A DNA stretch of 64,000 bases, taken from the NCBI GenBank assembly GCA_029582155.1, contig CM055894.1, positions 31,277,707 to 31,341,706 of the forward strand. Direction: 5' to 3'. Every line of letters starts with the position of its first letter. Positions within the stretch are counted from its first letter, which is position 1. Source of the DNA: Panopea generosa (lineage: Eukaryota; Mollusca; Bivalvia; Adapedonta; Hiatellidae). Below, in pieces: positions 1 through 10,100 of the stretch. The position numbers were made by a program, and so were the translations under genes. The notes below the pieces were generated by a model. That model worked only from the letters and a program-made list of their open reading frames with translations, made no database searches and was not told where the DNA came from.

Positions 1-2394
1 AAAGACCTGTAAAGTCTAAGTAAAACTTTACGATCTGCACCCCAATAAGTATTGGCAACAACTTTTAATAAATTTAGTGCTTTATTACACTTTGTCTTAA
101 GATATTTAAGATGAGGAATAAAAGTAAGTTTACGGTCAAAAATAAGACCTAAAAATTTTGTTTCCTCAACAACAGGTATAGGTGTCCCATCTAACGTTAG
201 ATTGGGATCATCGTGATGTTTACGTAGTTGACAAAAATGCATACAATTTGTTTTAAACTTAGAAAATTTAAAACCGTTTTCATCAGACCAAGTCTGAAGT
301 TTATTAAGGCATTGCTGTAGTTGCCTTTCAATAGTTTTCATATTTTTTGAACGGTAACAAATTACAAAATCGTCAACATATAAAGAGCAATCCACACCAG
401 GAGTAATACTCTTAACAATATTATTAATTTTAATATTAAAAAGTGTGACAGACAGAATACTGCCTTGTGGGACGCCCATCTCCTGTTTGTGAACATCGGA
501 GAGGGTTGTTCCCATTCGGACTTGAAACTGTCTATCATCTAAAAAGTTTAAAATAAATGTAGCTAAACGGCCACGAAGGCCCATATTATGAAGATCTTTC
601 ATAATGCCATACTTCCACGTGGTGTCGTAGGCCTTCTCCAAGTCAAAAAATACAGCGACTAAATGTTCTTTCTTTATGAAAGCCTCCCTAACAAACGATT
701 CAAATCTAACTAAATGGTCTGTAGTGCCCCTTTGGCGTCGGAATCCACTTTGATACTTAGTAATTAAGTTGTTAGATTCCAAGAACCAAACGAGGCGACC
801 ATTAATCATACGTTCCATGGTTTTACAAACACAACTTGTCAAAGCAATTGGACGGTAATTAACTGGATCAGTGTGATCTTTTCCAGGTTTGGGTACCGGA
901 ATAACGATAGCTTCCCTCCAAGACTCGGGGAAGTTTCCAGTCACCCAAACAATGTTAAATATATCAAGTAGAATTAATAAGGACGATTCGGGTAAATGTT
1001 TTAAAAGTTGATAATGGATATCGTCCGGACCAGCTGATGTATCATGTGCCTTCTTTAAGGAATTTTTCAATTCACTCAAAGAGAACTTCTTATTATATTT
1101 TTCTGAATTATTTGATTTGAAGTTTAGTTTCTGCTTTTCAGTCTGATGTTTATGTCTTAAAAATTTGTGATTGCAATTAGTGGTAGATGAATTTTTTGAA
1201 AAAGTATCTGCCAAATTATTAACGATGTCTTTGGCAGATGTGGCAGTATGATTTTCAGTTTTTAAATGGTTAACGCAACCTGGAGTACCCTTACCGTTGA
1301 TTTTTCGGACAATGTCCCACGCCTTCTTAAGGGAAGTACGAGAATTAAGCCTAGAGACGTAATCTCTCCAGGACTTTCTCTTACTCTCCTTAAGAGTACG
1401 TCTTGCTTTCGCACGAAACACTTTAAAATTGTCTAAATTATGTTGTGTAGGTCGTAAATTAAATTGACTTAAAGCTTTCTTACGATCCTTGACTGCATTC
1501 TTGCAGTCATCATCATACCATGGTTTTTGAGGGCGTTTTGAATCTGTCGAGGTTTTTGGGATAGATTTTTCTGCTATACTGTATAATATTGATGAAAACT
1601 GACCAGCAGGATCATCCGTTTCGTTAAATAAATCAGGCTTTAACTGTTCTTCGCAAAGAGATTGGAACATATGCCAATCTGCTTTGCGAAGTTTCCATCG
1701 TTGATTTCTATCAAGAAGTGGAGGTCCAATATTTTCAAGAAATATTGGATAATGGTCACTCCCGCAGAGGTCATCACCAACACTCCATGAAAAGTCTAAC
1801 AAAAGTGATGGCTCACAAACTGATAAATCGATGGAAGTTTTCGATCCTGAAGCAGGATGTAAATATGTATGAGATTTATTATCATTATAAAGACATAGGT
1901 TATTTTGATTTAAAAAAGATTCAACTTTATTACCTTTATCATTAATGTCTTTACAACCCCATATGTAATTGTGGGCATTGAAATCCCCCAAAAGCATAAA
2001 AGATGATGGCAATTGTGCAATGAGTTGATCGAGATCTTTCGGATCAAGGGTTGCACTTGGTGGTAAATATAAAGAGCAAATTGTAATAACTCTATGCATT
2101 GTAACACTAACTGCAACTGCTTGCAGATCAGTGTCTAATGCAATTGTACTGTGTGGGACGTTTCTATTGACAAGAACAGACACGCCACCAGTTGCTTTTT
2201 TCACCTGTATCACAAATTGTGTTATATAAAGAATACTGTTTAAAAGTAGTTTTATCATTTGACTTCAAAAACGTTTCTTGAAGACAAAATGCAATAGGGT
2301 TATGTTCATTTAAAAGTAAACTAATCTCATCATAATTAGGTTTTAAACCTCGACAATTCCATTGTATTATTTTATTTGAATTTGAATCGTTCAT
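1..2394 (-). pseudogene. LINE ORF2: APE endonuclease and reverse transcriptase (partial, frameshifted)
   Basis: ORF2 would nick target DNA and copy the element RNA at the nick. It starts with MNDSNSNKIIQWNCRGLKPN, the typical first strand of an APE-type endonuclease, followed by the LQETF box. A one-base slip in an A-run near 2197-2203 changes frame. Beyond it the endonuclease continues with TGGVSVLVNR, LLGDFNAHN and the catalytic GSDHYPI (about 1745). The segments I translated downstream (about 2200-1740 and about 480-1) read through without a stop. They include the RT boxes MGVPQGSILS (about 480-450) and LYVDDFVICYRS (about 400-350), then the thumb region FLGLIFDRKLTF. The ATG overlaps the ORF1 stop (ATGA). 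The product is cut at the window edge, so its C-terminal part is not seen. Apart from the slip this copy looks rather well preserved. Confidence 0.85.
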
Positions 2395-3809
2395 TTAGGT
2401 GGAAGTATAGGTGCTAAAGAGACTTTTAATTTAACGACCTTGGAGGAATCCGATGATGTATCATCGGTTTCCATATCAAGGTAGGAAAATTTATTTTTCA
2501 ACCGTATAGAGTCATCAGACTCTTCCGGTTGCTTCCCTGTTACGCATAATTTTGCAGTGGCTAGATGTATCTTAGCCTTCTGCGGAGTAGTTGGACTCTT
2601 CGTAATACCAGAGCCCGATGGTTTTGGGGAACTCGGGACATTCCCCGAGTTCTCCGGTTTTTGGGGTACTCGGGACATTCCCCGAGTTCGCCGATTTCTT
2701 ATTAGAAATAGATGTAAGATTTTTCTTGTTTTGTTTCATATTTGGTTTAGGATGTATAATTGGTTTAATTACCGGAGTTGAAGTCTGAGTCTCAGATGAG
2801 ACTTTGGAATTACCAGGAACGACAGCAATATATGGTATGGGATTATCATTAAGCCAGGTAATATCAGTTTGAATTTCCATACATCTTGTGGTCTTTTTCT
2901 CAACAATTCTACTCACTTCAGCATATGATTTGCCTGAAGGAGCAGATGGAGATTAGAGTTCAACAAGACGTCTGGCCTCTGGGAATGATACTTTATTTTG
3001 TAATTTAACTTTTTGAATTTCGCGTTCTTGTTTCCATTTTGGACAATCCCTCGAGAAAGCCCCGTGGTTCCCTTTGCAATTAATGCAAAGGGCGGGTTTT
3101 TTACAAGACGAGAAGTCTGTGTGTCCTTGTTCGCCACAGCGAGCACATAGGGCATCTCGTCTACATCTCTCTCGATGGTGTCCAAACTGTTGACAGTTAA
3201 AACAACGAAGTGGGTTGGGTATAAAAAGGTCAACGGGTAAAGATATATAACCGATTTTTACAGATTTTGGAAGGTTTGGAGAATTAAACGTAAGAATAAA
3301 AGTATTAGTCGGTTTTATATTGCCATCTTTCCTGGTATTAATTCTGGTCACCTCTGAAACTCCCTGTGGTTTTAAATTGACACTCATCTCCCCTCAACAG
3401 TACATTGTTCCAGTTCCCTGGAACGAATGACTCCTTTGGAGGAGTTGAGTGTAATATGAGGACGGACTTCTACAGGTATGTCAACAAATTTTTTTATTGA
3501 AAGGAGATTGTCAGAATGACTTTTTTTCTGACATTCAATCAAAATCTTATCAGATTTGAGCTTTTTCACCTCTCGCGGCTCACCAGCAATACCAAGTATT
3601 TGCTTGTGAATCGCAAAAGGTGAAAGCCTTGTTACTGGTCTAGATGGATCTGTTGATGTAACTGTTAAAAATCTTGGCCAATTAGTTGAAGTCAATAAAT
3701 CGTCATCTGATTCAGTCTCCACTGAATCGTGTCGAGCACGTTTCAGAACAGACTGAGCAGGTGTAGGACGTTTTGTAGTATCGTTTTGGTGTCTTTTTTT
3801 GGAAGCCAT
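2391..3809 (-). pseudogene. LINE ORF1: gag-like RNA-binding protein with three CCHC zinc knuckles (broken)
   Basis: ORF1 packages the element RNA. The start is placed at the ATG reading MASKKRHQNDTTKRP, which follows an A/C-rich leader; the longer upstream reading lacks family features. A charged N-terminal part and the segment GVIRSRELEQCTVE lead into KPQGVSEVTRINTRKDG, an RRM-like region. Three knuckles follow at about 3110-3200: CFNCQQFGHHRERC, CARCGEQGHTDFSSC and CINCKGNHGAFSRDC. The tail is Pro/Ser/Lys-rich. It is broken by a frameshift near 3385-3395, an in-frame TAA at 2953-2955 and a second frameshift at about 2600-2680, inside a stretch that repeats the GNVPS/GECPEFP motif. The stop codon overlaps the ORF2 start. 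Confidence 0.8.
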
Positions 3810-4229
3810 AATGAGTTTGTGTTTGTTTCGTTGTTCACGTTTCTCACCCGCCTCGGAGCCCAACAAGGGGACACATGCTGTGGATATCCGACAGACATGA
3901 TGCCAAGAATACGTGAACAATATACTCCAGCAAAGTAATACATCAGATCCCGCATACCACCCGATGGATGTAAATTCAAGTCCCGACAAGACAAGAACCG
4001 CACCAACATCCATCTAAAAATTGCATACGTATAACCATATAGCATTTTACTTTACAAGATTAGCCCATAAGCCATGACAGTTTTCAAGGATTTGGAATTT
4101 AGATAACTGAAAGTTTATTCATTGAAAAAAAAATATAGACAAGTATATGAGAATGGAAAAATTCAATGGGGGTGAAATAATGGAGAAAGGATGATACATG
4201 ATAAAATATAATCCAAGAAAATTATCATG
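3810..4229. other. LINE 5' leader and flank; no gene
   Basis: The first 200 bases above the ORF1 ATG are probably element leader, rich in A/C on the minus strand. From about 4040 the sequence turns AT-rich and holds nothing I recognise. Confidence 0.4.
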
Positions 4230-4485
4230 ACAGACCGATTGATCAAGACCGGGCCCATCCGACCTCCCGTCTTGACTTGAAATCCGGACCAAAGTGGTGT
4301 GTTGCGTCGCAGACTTCTGCAGCGCTCAACCACCAGGACTCCTTCATCCAACCGCACGGGTCGCCACCCACGGTCAACAGGTGGGTTCCTTTTCGGGGAG
4401 GATCTTACCCCTCTGCTTGGAACGAGCAGTCGGTAAATTCTAATCCCTACCGACAGGGGGGCCTCAGGTTATAAGGAATTAGTAA
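4230..4485. repeat. GC-rich block, probably an interspersed-repeat fragment
   Basis: This 250-bp segment is far more GC-rich than either flank. Read on the minus strand, TGGTTGAGCGC followed about 55 bases later by GATTTCAAGTC loosely resembles pol III A and B boxes, but both are weak. It could be a tRNA-derived SINE remnant or 5' sequence of the neighbouring LINE. I cannot name the family. Confidence 0.35.
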
Positions 4486-4850
4486 CCTCAGTTTGAGATT
4501 ACCCATTACATCAGCTTTGTAATATATACATTGTCTATAACCATGTCATTATCCAGGACCTTTTTGACAGATTTACCTACTACTATTGACATATGATAGC
4601 ATTTATAGCTTTATCGTTCGATTGTTCATGTTAAATGACTTGGATTCTTGACATGTTCCTCAGGTGATCGCTTAAGGTTGAAATCAACACCAGTATTTAA
4701 CCTTAGGTTATTTGATTTGTGTTTGCTGTGCTTATCTGAAAACTCCTATCATTTACATCATCATACAATATAATCTCTACAATTGAACCAACTGTTGTTG
4801 CGCCTGACTATGGTATTCTAGACAATCAATCACAGGCTGAAACATTTTTA
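4486..4850. other. AT-rich stretch, nothing recognised
   Basis: No open frame, repeat or RNA-like structure could be supported here. Confidence 0.5.
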
Positions 4851-5560
4851 CAATTCAATTTTTGCATTGTATGCTAATATTGCTAAGGATCAAAGTTGTA
4901 TTTGTTTATTTTGATTTGGTGATTCTAAAACACTTTTAAACGGTGTATGATCACAAAATATTGTGACAATAGCCCCATATAGGTAGTGGACTAACTTTGA
5001 CAGTGCACAATAAATTGCAACACATTGTTTAACTATTGCCAGCCATGTGTGACAAATAATGTATTGGTAACAAATTACTACTATTCAAATCAGAAATGCT
5101 TTCATCTGCTGCCATAAGACCACTCCTATTGTGTACGTATGAAAAACATATAATTTAGCTCGGTTTGGATGTGCAAGCGATGGTATTGACCGGAGACGTC
5201 CTTTTATTATCTCAAAAGCATTTTGACAATGATTGTTCCATTTAAATCTTGAAACTTTTTGTATTATTGGATCTACTATCTTTGAAAACCCTTGAATAAC
5301 AAGTGTATAATATCCACCCATTCTTATATGGGAAATTATTTCCCTAACCGAAGTATGCGCTTATAAATGTTTTATTGATTTTACCTTTTCTTGATCTAGA
5401 CGAATACCTTGCTCACTGATTAAAAAAAAGTTCTTGAAAGAAATGCATTTACTAATTTTCAAGAGTTTCAAATCATGTGTTCGTAGTTTTGTTAAAACTA
5501 TTTTGTAATGTTCGTAGTAAGGTGTTCTCCGTCTGAAGCGCCGTCTCAATATCACTTACC
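4850..5560 (-). mobile_element. Ty3/gypsy-type retrotransposon pol fossil (RT end and RNase H region)
   Basis: The minus strand holds a decayed piece of gypsy polymerase. The end of the reverse transcriptase is recognisable from its KLRTHDLKLLKISKC and EQGIRLDQEKVKSI segments. It is followed by the connection region typified by FSKIVDPIIQKVSRFKWNNH and by RNase H-like sequence to about 4850. No LTRs, gag, protease or integrase are visible. The element is clearly broken, with several interruptions, and looks old. A SINE abuts its upstream end. Confidence 0.7.
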
Positions 5561-5752
5561 TCTCAGTGCTAAGATCATAGGTTAAAGTTTTGCTTTCTCC
5601 GAAATCTATATGTGAGAGAGTTTGCCAGTTTCTTGCAGAAGGACGGTGGTTCTACTCAGTCTGAGGTCTTCCTTCGCCATTAAAACTGGATATACCATAT
5701 GTAACATGAAATGTATTGAAAATGGCGTTGAATCCCATTCAAAAAATCAAAT
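5561..5752 (+). mobile_element. SINE (mollusc-type conserved domain and 3' tail)
   Basis: From memory of bivalve sequences, the order of motifs TTTTGCTTTCTC, TATGTGAGAGAG, TTTGCCAG, TTGCAGAAGGACGGTGGTT, a C/T-rich stretch, CCATTAAAACTGG and the tail GAAAATGGCGTTGAA with an A-rich AAAAAATCAAAT end matches a SINE 3' half found in many molluscs. The tRNA-like head is not visible, so the copy is 5'-truncated. It lies at the border of the gypsy fossil. Confidence 0.55.
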
Positions 5753-6784
5753 GCTCATTGTAAGTCCCTAAATTTGGGCTATGTATATTAATGCCAGTCG
5801 TCTAAATATGCAAAACACACCTTTCACTTCTCTCTTATACATTAATGATTAATGCAAACTCGGGGAAACATTAGATTCATACAATCCTGTATGATACACC
5901 AATGCAGTTTTAGCCTTGTTCTTTGGATTAACTGGTCCTTGCCAATGACCCGACGTTTAATCTGACTTTTCATGTCCTTACAAGGACAAAATGTCATCTA
6001 TTGATATGATATGATAAGCTATAGGTTATAATATTTTATTTGTATTTAATAAGTCATAAGTCTTTGTGTACAATGTTTCTTGTCTACTAAACTTTAAGAG
6101 CACTCCAAGCTGAATTTGACCGCTGTACAACTTTGGGATCGAGAATTATACTAATTGCTTATCTATATATTTCTTATTGTTTATTTGGATGCAATAGGGC
6201 CTTATGTCATCATTGCACCAATCGCTCTCCGGTCCAGTTCTGCTCTCATTACATCATTCTCATTGATAAATTTCTAAATTACTTAATATTCTATTTCAAG
6301 CACGCCCAAATATACCATTAACACGACCTTAAGACTATATTTACTTGTCATTTAATATCATTAAGGTGTCACAGCTGAACTAAACAAATCATGTGTACAT
6401 AATTTCTTAACTGTATCATAAACAACTCATAGATTTTTTATGATATATAAAAAAGTCCAGACTACACTAGTATAACAAACGTCGCTTAGCGTCCTTCGAC
6501 AAAGACACATCTGCAAATTTCATGTTATTGAAACATATAACTACACACTATTTTGATATAGTGAAATGTGTTGGATTGCACACAGTTCTATTTACGATGC
6601 AGTTTACCAATTTGAAAGAAGTTGGTTCAATGCAGACTATCATCACAATTAATTGAATGTATGTAACTAATTGTGTGAACTACGTGATTGTTACCCATAC
6701 TTACCTGTTAAGAATAGATGAATTAACAAAATATAAAAATAAATAAACAGGATTCGCTAATTATGACCAAAACATTTACACCCG
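5753..6784. other. AT-rich non-coding stretch, nothing recognised
   Basis: No exon with convincing splice borders was found on either strand. In particular I looked on the minus strand for the VWD domain that should follow the VWDE-like exon at 7.1 kb, and did not find it. Confidence 0.5.
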
Positions 6785-6789
6785 AAAGT

Positions 6790-6968
6790 ACTTATGTAAG
6801 TACGAACGGTATGTTCTTACATATGTGCGTGTATGGATGGATGGATGGATGTTTGGTTGTGTGTGTAGGACTGTATGTAAGTACGTACAGTAAGTTCTTA
6901 CATATGTGCGTGTATGGATGGATGGATGGATGGATGGATGAATGGATGGATGGATGATGGATAGATGG
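6790..6968 (+). repeat. (GGAT)n microsatellite inside a duplicated 81-bp unit
   Basis: A unit beginning TATGTAAGTACG and containing TTCTTACATATGTGCGTG occurs at about 6793 and again at about 6874, each followed by a TGGA/GGAT run. The second run is longer and ends near 6968. Confidence 0.85.
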
Positions 6969-7005
6969 AATATTTTCAGGCTGCTATATAGACAAATATA
7001 AATAC

Positions 7006-7177
7006 CCACTGTGACATAGTCCACGATGTAATCTTGCCAAATCAGGTGGTCTTGTCCTAATTCAGTCATCTTCATTTCCAAGGTAAATACATCATTATTG
7101 TAGTTTCCATTTGTTGTTTTGATTTTCATTTGATATTTCTTTACTCGCCAGTTGTCGTCAGTTTCAATGAGTTCTCC
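7006..7177 (-). CDS. VWDE-like exon ending just before the expected VWD domain
   Basis: The acceptor is CATACATATAG. The frame reads GELIETDDNWRVKKYQMKI, then FTLEMKMTELGQDHLIWQDY and IVDYVTV. The donor is uncertain: GTGG|GTATTT is used here, and ACA|GTGGGT is the alternative. In VWDE the matching stretch (LLWNNYVPDEIQIKV) leads directly into VWD. Confidence 0.65.
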
Positions 7178-10100
7178 CTATATGTATGATAACATGATTT
7201 TAAACTATGCTATAAGTAGACAATACTTGGTTTATATAGTTAAAGGGTTTAATTAAAATATAAAATAAAATACAATTCTATGAGATAATTAAGTTTATGT
7301 AATTCGTTTTATTACTTATATTTAGTCGTTACACGTATATCGTTGTTAAATCAAACTAATACTAGCAATTTATAACAGAAGAAATCATCCTTACTTGCTA
7401 TAATGTCATGAATTAGTGGGTTATGAAGTATACCTAGTATGAGAAAAGATGTAAACATAGAAGCTTTATTGTTGTTTGAAGGAAAAACAGCATCATTAGC
7501 CGACCTGGCGATTATTGTGAAACCATTAATTTTTGTAGTGATTAAAGTTCCTTATTTAGGGTTAAATGACCTATTCGTTTGGATTTATTTGCATTAAAAA
7601 CAAATTCTAGAGAAAATATAAAAAGAAATTTTTAAAGTGCGAACTTTCGGTTGATTTTATTTCGAGTATTTCTATTGTAATCGCATTTACATTGCCGACC
7701 TTTACCAACATAGTAACTTAAGTAACTTTCTGTACTTACACACGCAATAGCAAATGCGCTTTTCGCAACATATGGTAATCCTGTAGAGAGGTCAATTAGT
7801 CGGCGCATTGGTGCTACAAGTTTGAACAATCAGACCGTGTCACAAGTGTGCATATTGTAAAAATTTGGAAAGAGGTAGAAACCTTTGTAAATTCACTTGT
7901 TAGAAATAAATATAGTTATAACTGTAGCCAGAATGCAATGCAAACACAATAACAAGTTACTTTTTAATAAGATAGTAGAAATCTGTATTGTATATATTCG
8001 GATACATTTGTATTTTTAAAAAAAAACTACTTGAAAGAATGATAGAAAATATGTCACAATGGTATAAAATGTGTCGTCGAACATGCGGCATAACATACAC
8101 TCAACTTAAGTGGTGTCCATTAACTCAGTTTATTCACATATTCATATAATTCTCTATACTGGTTTGCATCTCTATCACAATGTTCTATCTCACAAACATA
8201 CGTCTTAGAATATTAAAATTCCTTCTAAAACCACCTGTCCAGCATTGACCTACACTTTACCAAAAAGGCCTCATCTCTATTTTCTCATTGGTCAAATCAT
8301 TACTACCTTCTCATTGGTCAATATTTTTTAAATTACTAACACGCTTATATCTAACTATCCACCCCCTCCCCCACGACCTGTCATCTCTAAATGACAATTA
8401 CCTTAAGGCTACATTTGCTTGTCAATATAATCTCTTTAAGTTTTCAAAATTGACTATTGATGTTAAATAATCCTGTGTACACAATTACTTTGCTTTATCT
8501 TAATTATCTCATGATTTTTTATTTTTATAATATATAAAGAATCCAAACTACAATAAATCTAACAACTATTGTAATTGACATATTCTTTTAAGGAACGATC
8601 TATTTTCAGCTGTTTCCAAAGTTGAAAATGAAATACACGCGAGCAAACCCCTGATATTAGAGAGGTTACGATTTGATATTTGTACGTGTACTGGTACGTG
8701 TGGCTACAAGTACGAATACAGGTAAACGTATTCAGATTTTTTTTGTTTCAAAATATATCTACGCGAACTTGTACGGGTAAAAGTCAACGTCATGATTTAT
8801 GTATGACCCGAAACAAACACCCGTCTCTGACAGGATTCGAACCCGGGACCTTCAGATCAGTAGTCCGGCGTTCTACCACTGCACCACAAATCCGCCCCTG
8901 TATAGCTGGATGGTACGGGGTTTGAATCTGGGACCTTTGGGTCCGCATTCCGGCGTTCTACTCTTGTACCACGAGTCTTCCATTATCATGGTATAAGGCT
9001 ATGATCAATGACGGTGTCACTTTCGACTCGATCTACGCACTTAACTGCCTATTATATATTTGGCAGGTGCTATTTCTACCGTTTTCTAGGCTGAAAATTC
9101 AAGGTGAGTCAACTGATTTTCGACTTGTAATAAATTTGTTATATCTTATATATGAATTAGTCAAAGCGCCAATGAAATCTCAGAGTCATAAATGACTCCT
9201 TATTCATATATTAAAATCTCCATGCAAGGATGTATTTGAGAAATAAAATACGTTTAAAGTTCCAAGTTAACTACTTATGTGTAAAACACTCGCTACAAGT
9301 TAGATACTGGTAGATAAGAGCGAGAGAATGCAAAAACTGCTGACGTGATCAATGACGTTAATACAATTTATGTGGCTACACGTACCAGTACACGTACAAG
9401 TATCAAATCAAAACCTCTCTATTGGCAGGTTTATTAAAGGATTGAATATGAATACAGTTATGATATTTGAACTTAATTACTGCACTAAATTTAAAAACAA
9501 ATACTTTTTTTTTAATTATATAAAAAAATTAACACACTATATAGACATTATCGGATAACGCCTAGATCTAATCAAGAATGGATAATGGTAAATGCTATGA
9601 ATTACAGATGTAAGATATTTTTATTTACGATTATTTCGTTGGGATTTAATTTCGATGTCGAGGCTTCACACAAAATCAACGGAAATGTTCGTCCTCCACG
9701 AAATCAATTATTTCACAGTATAAGTGCTACGTATTTCGGAAGTAGTTACTAATGTGATGTAATACGAGTAGCAGTTTTATGCTTAACAGACGTGCTTTGT
9801 ATACTGATAATGACAATGTATTGGCGATTATAAAATATATGACAGATCCGGGTCCATTTAGTTACGGATTATCGGAATATAATCAATGCGAATAAACAGG
9901 AAGAACAAGCTCACTTTTTATTACTCCAGTGCAGGTTATATGCATATTTTATGCCACAACTATTGCTTTTGAGATTTTGGTTTTACAAGAAAAAGCCCTT
10001 ATTAGGACAGTTTGTATCAAGGATATATTATATAATATATATATAATATAGCCATATAGTGGTGTACACTATAGCCCGGTCGACATTGATACTTAACAGC

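Larger units (their letters stand above)
1..4020 (-). mobile_element. Non-LTR retrotransposon (LINE, I/Nimb/Jockey-like), cut by the left window edge
   Basis: One minus-strand element carries a gag-like ORF1 followed by an APE-endonuclease plus reverse-transcriptase ORF2. The ORF1 with three CCHC knuckles, the endonuclease at the start of ORF2 and the RT box YVDD fit the I/Nimb/Jockey group; which clade cannot be settled because the end of ORF2 (possible RNase H) and the 3' tail lie outside the window. The ORF1 start is at 3809. The sequence above it to roughly 4020 is taken as 5' leader, and its exact 5' end is not visible. Both ORFs are interrupted, so this copy is inactive. Confidence 0.85.
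8660..9419. mobile_element. Non-autonomous terminal-inverted-repeat element, 760 bp, TA target-site duplication
   Basis: The two ends are 49-bp inverted repeats (8660-8708 and 9371-9419) starting GAGAGGTT and ending TGGCTACA/TAGCCACA, with only about five mismatches. TA lies immediately outside both ends (8658-8659 and 9420-9421). Inside the repeats GTACGTGTACTGGTACGTG is itself partly palindromic. No transposase frame is present, so it would depend on a partner. TA duplication suggests a Tc1/mariner-type transposase, but the terminal bases are not diagnostic. Confidence 0.75.

Noticed and set aside
6763-7129. Open frames through the GGAT repeat, including a 117-codon minus-strand frame
   Set aside because: The repeat part is microsatellite translation; only the 7006-7177 part is kept, as the VWDE-like exon.
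7632-7829. Minus-strand frame as another exon of the VWDE-like gene
   Set aside because: The exons at 10.1 and 7.1 kb already join in phase 0 with family-like sequence, and this frame shows no family motif.
8827-8978. Two functional tRNA genes
   Set aside because: The acceptor stems do not pair, the stems have mismatches, and both sit inside an inverted-repeat element; they are tRNA-derived repeat domains.
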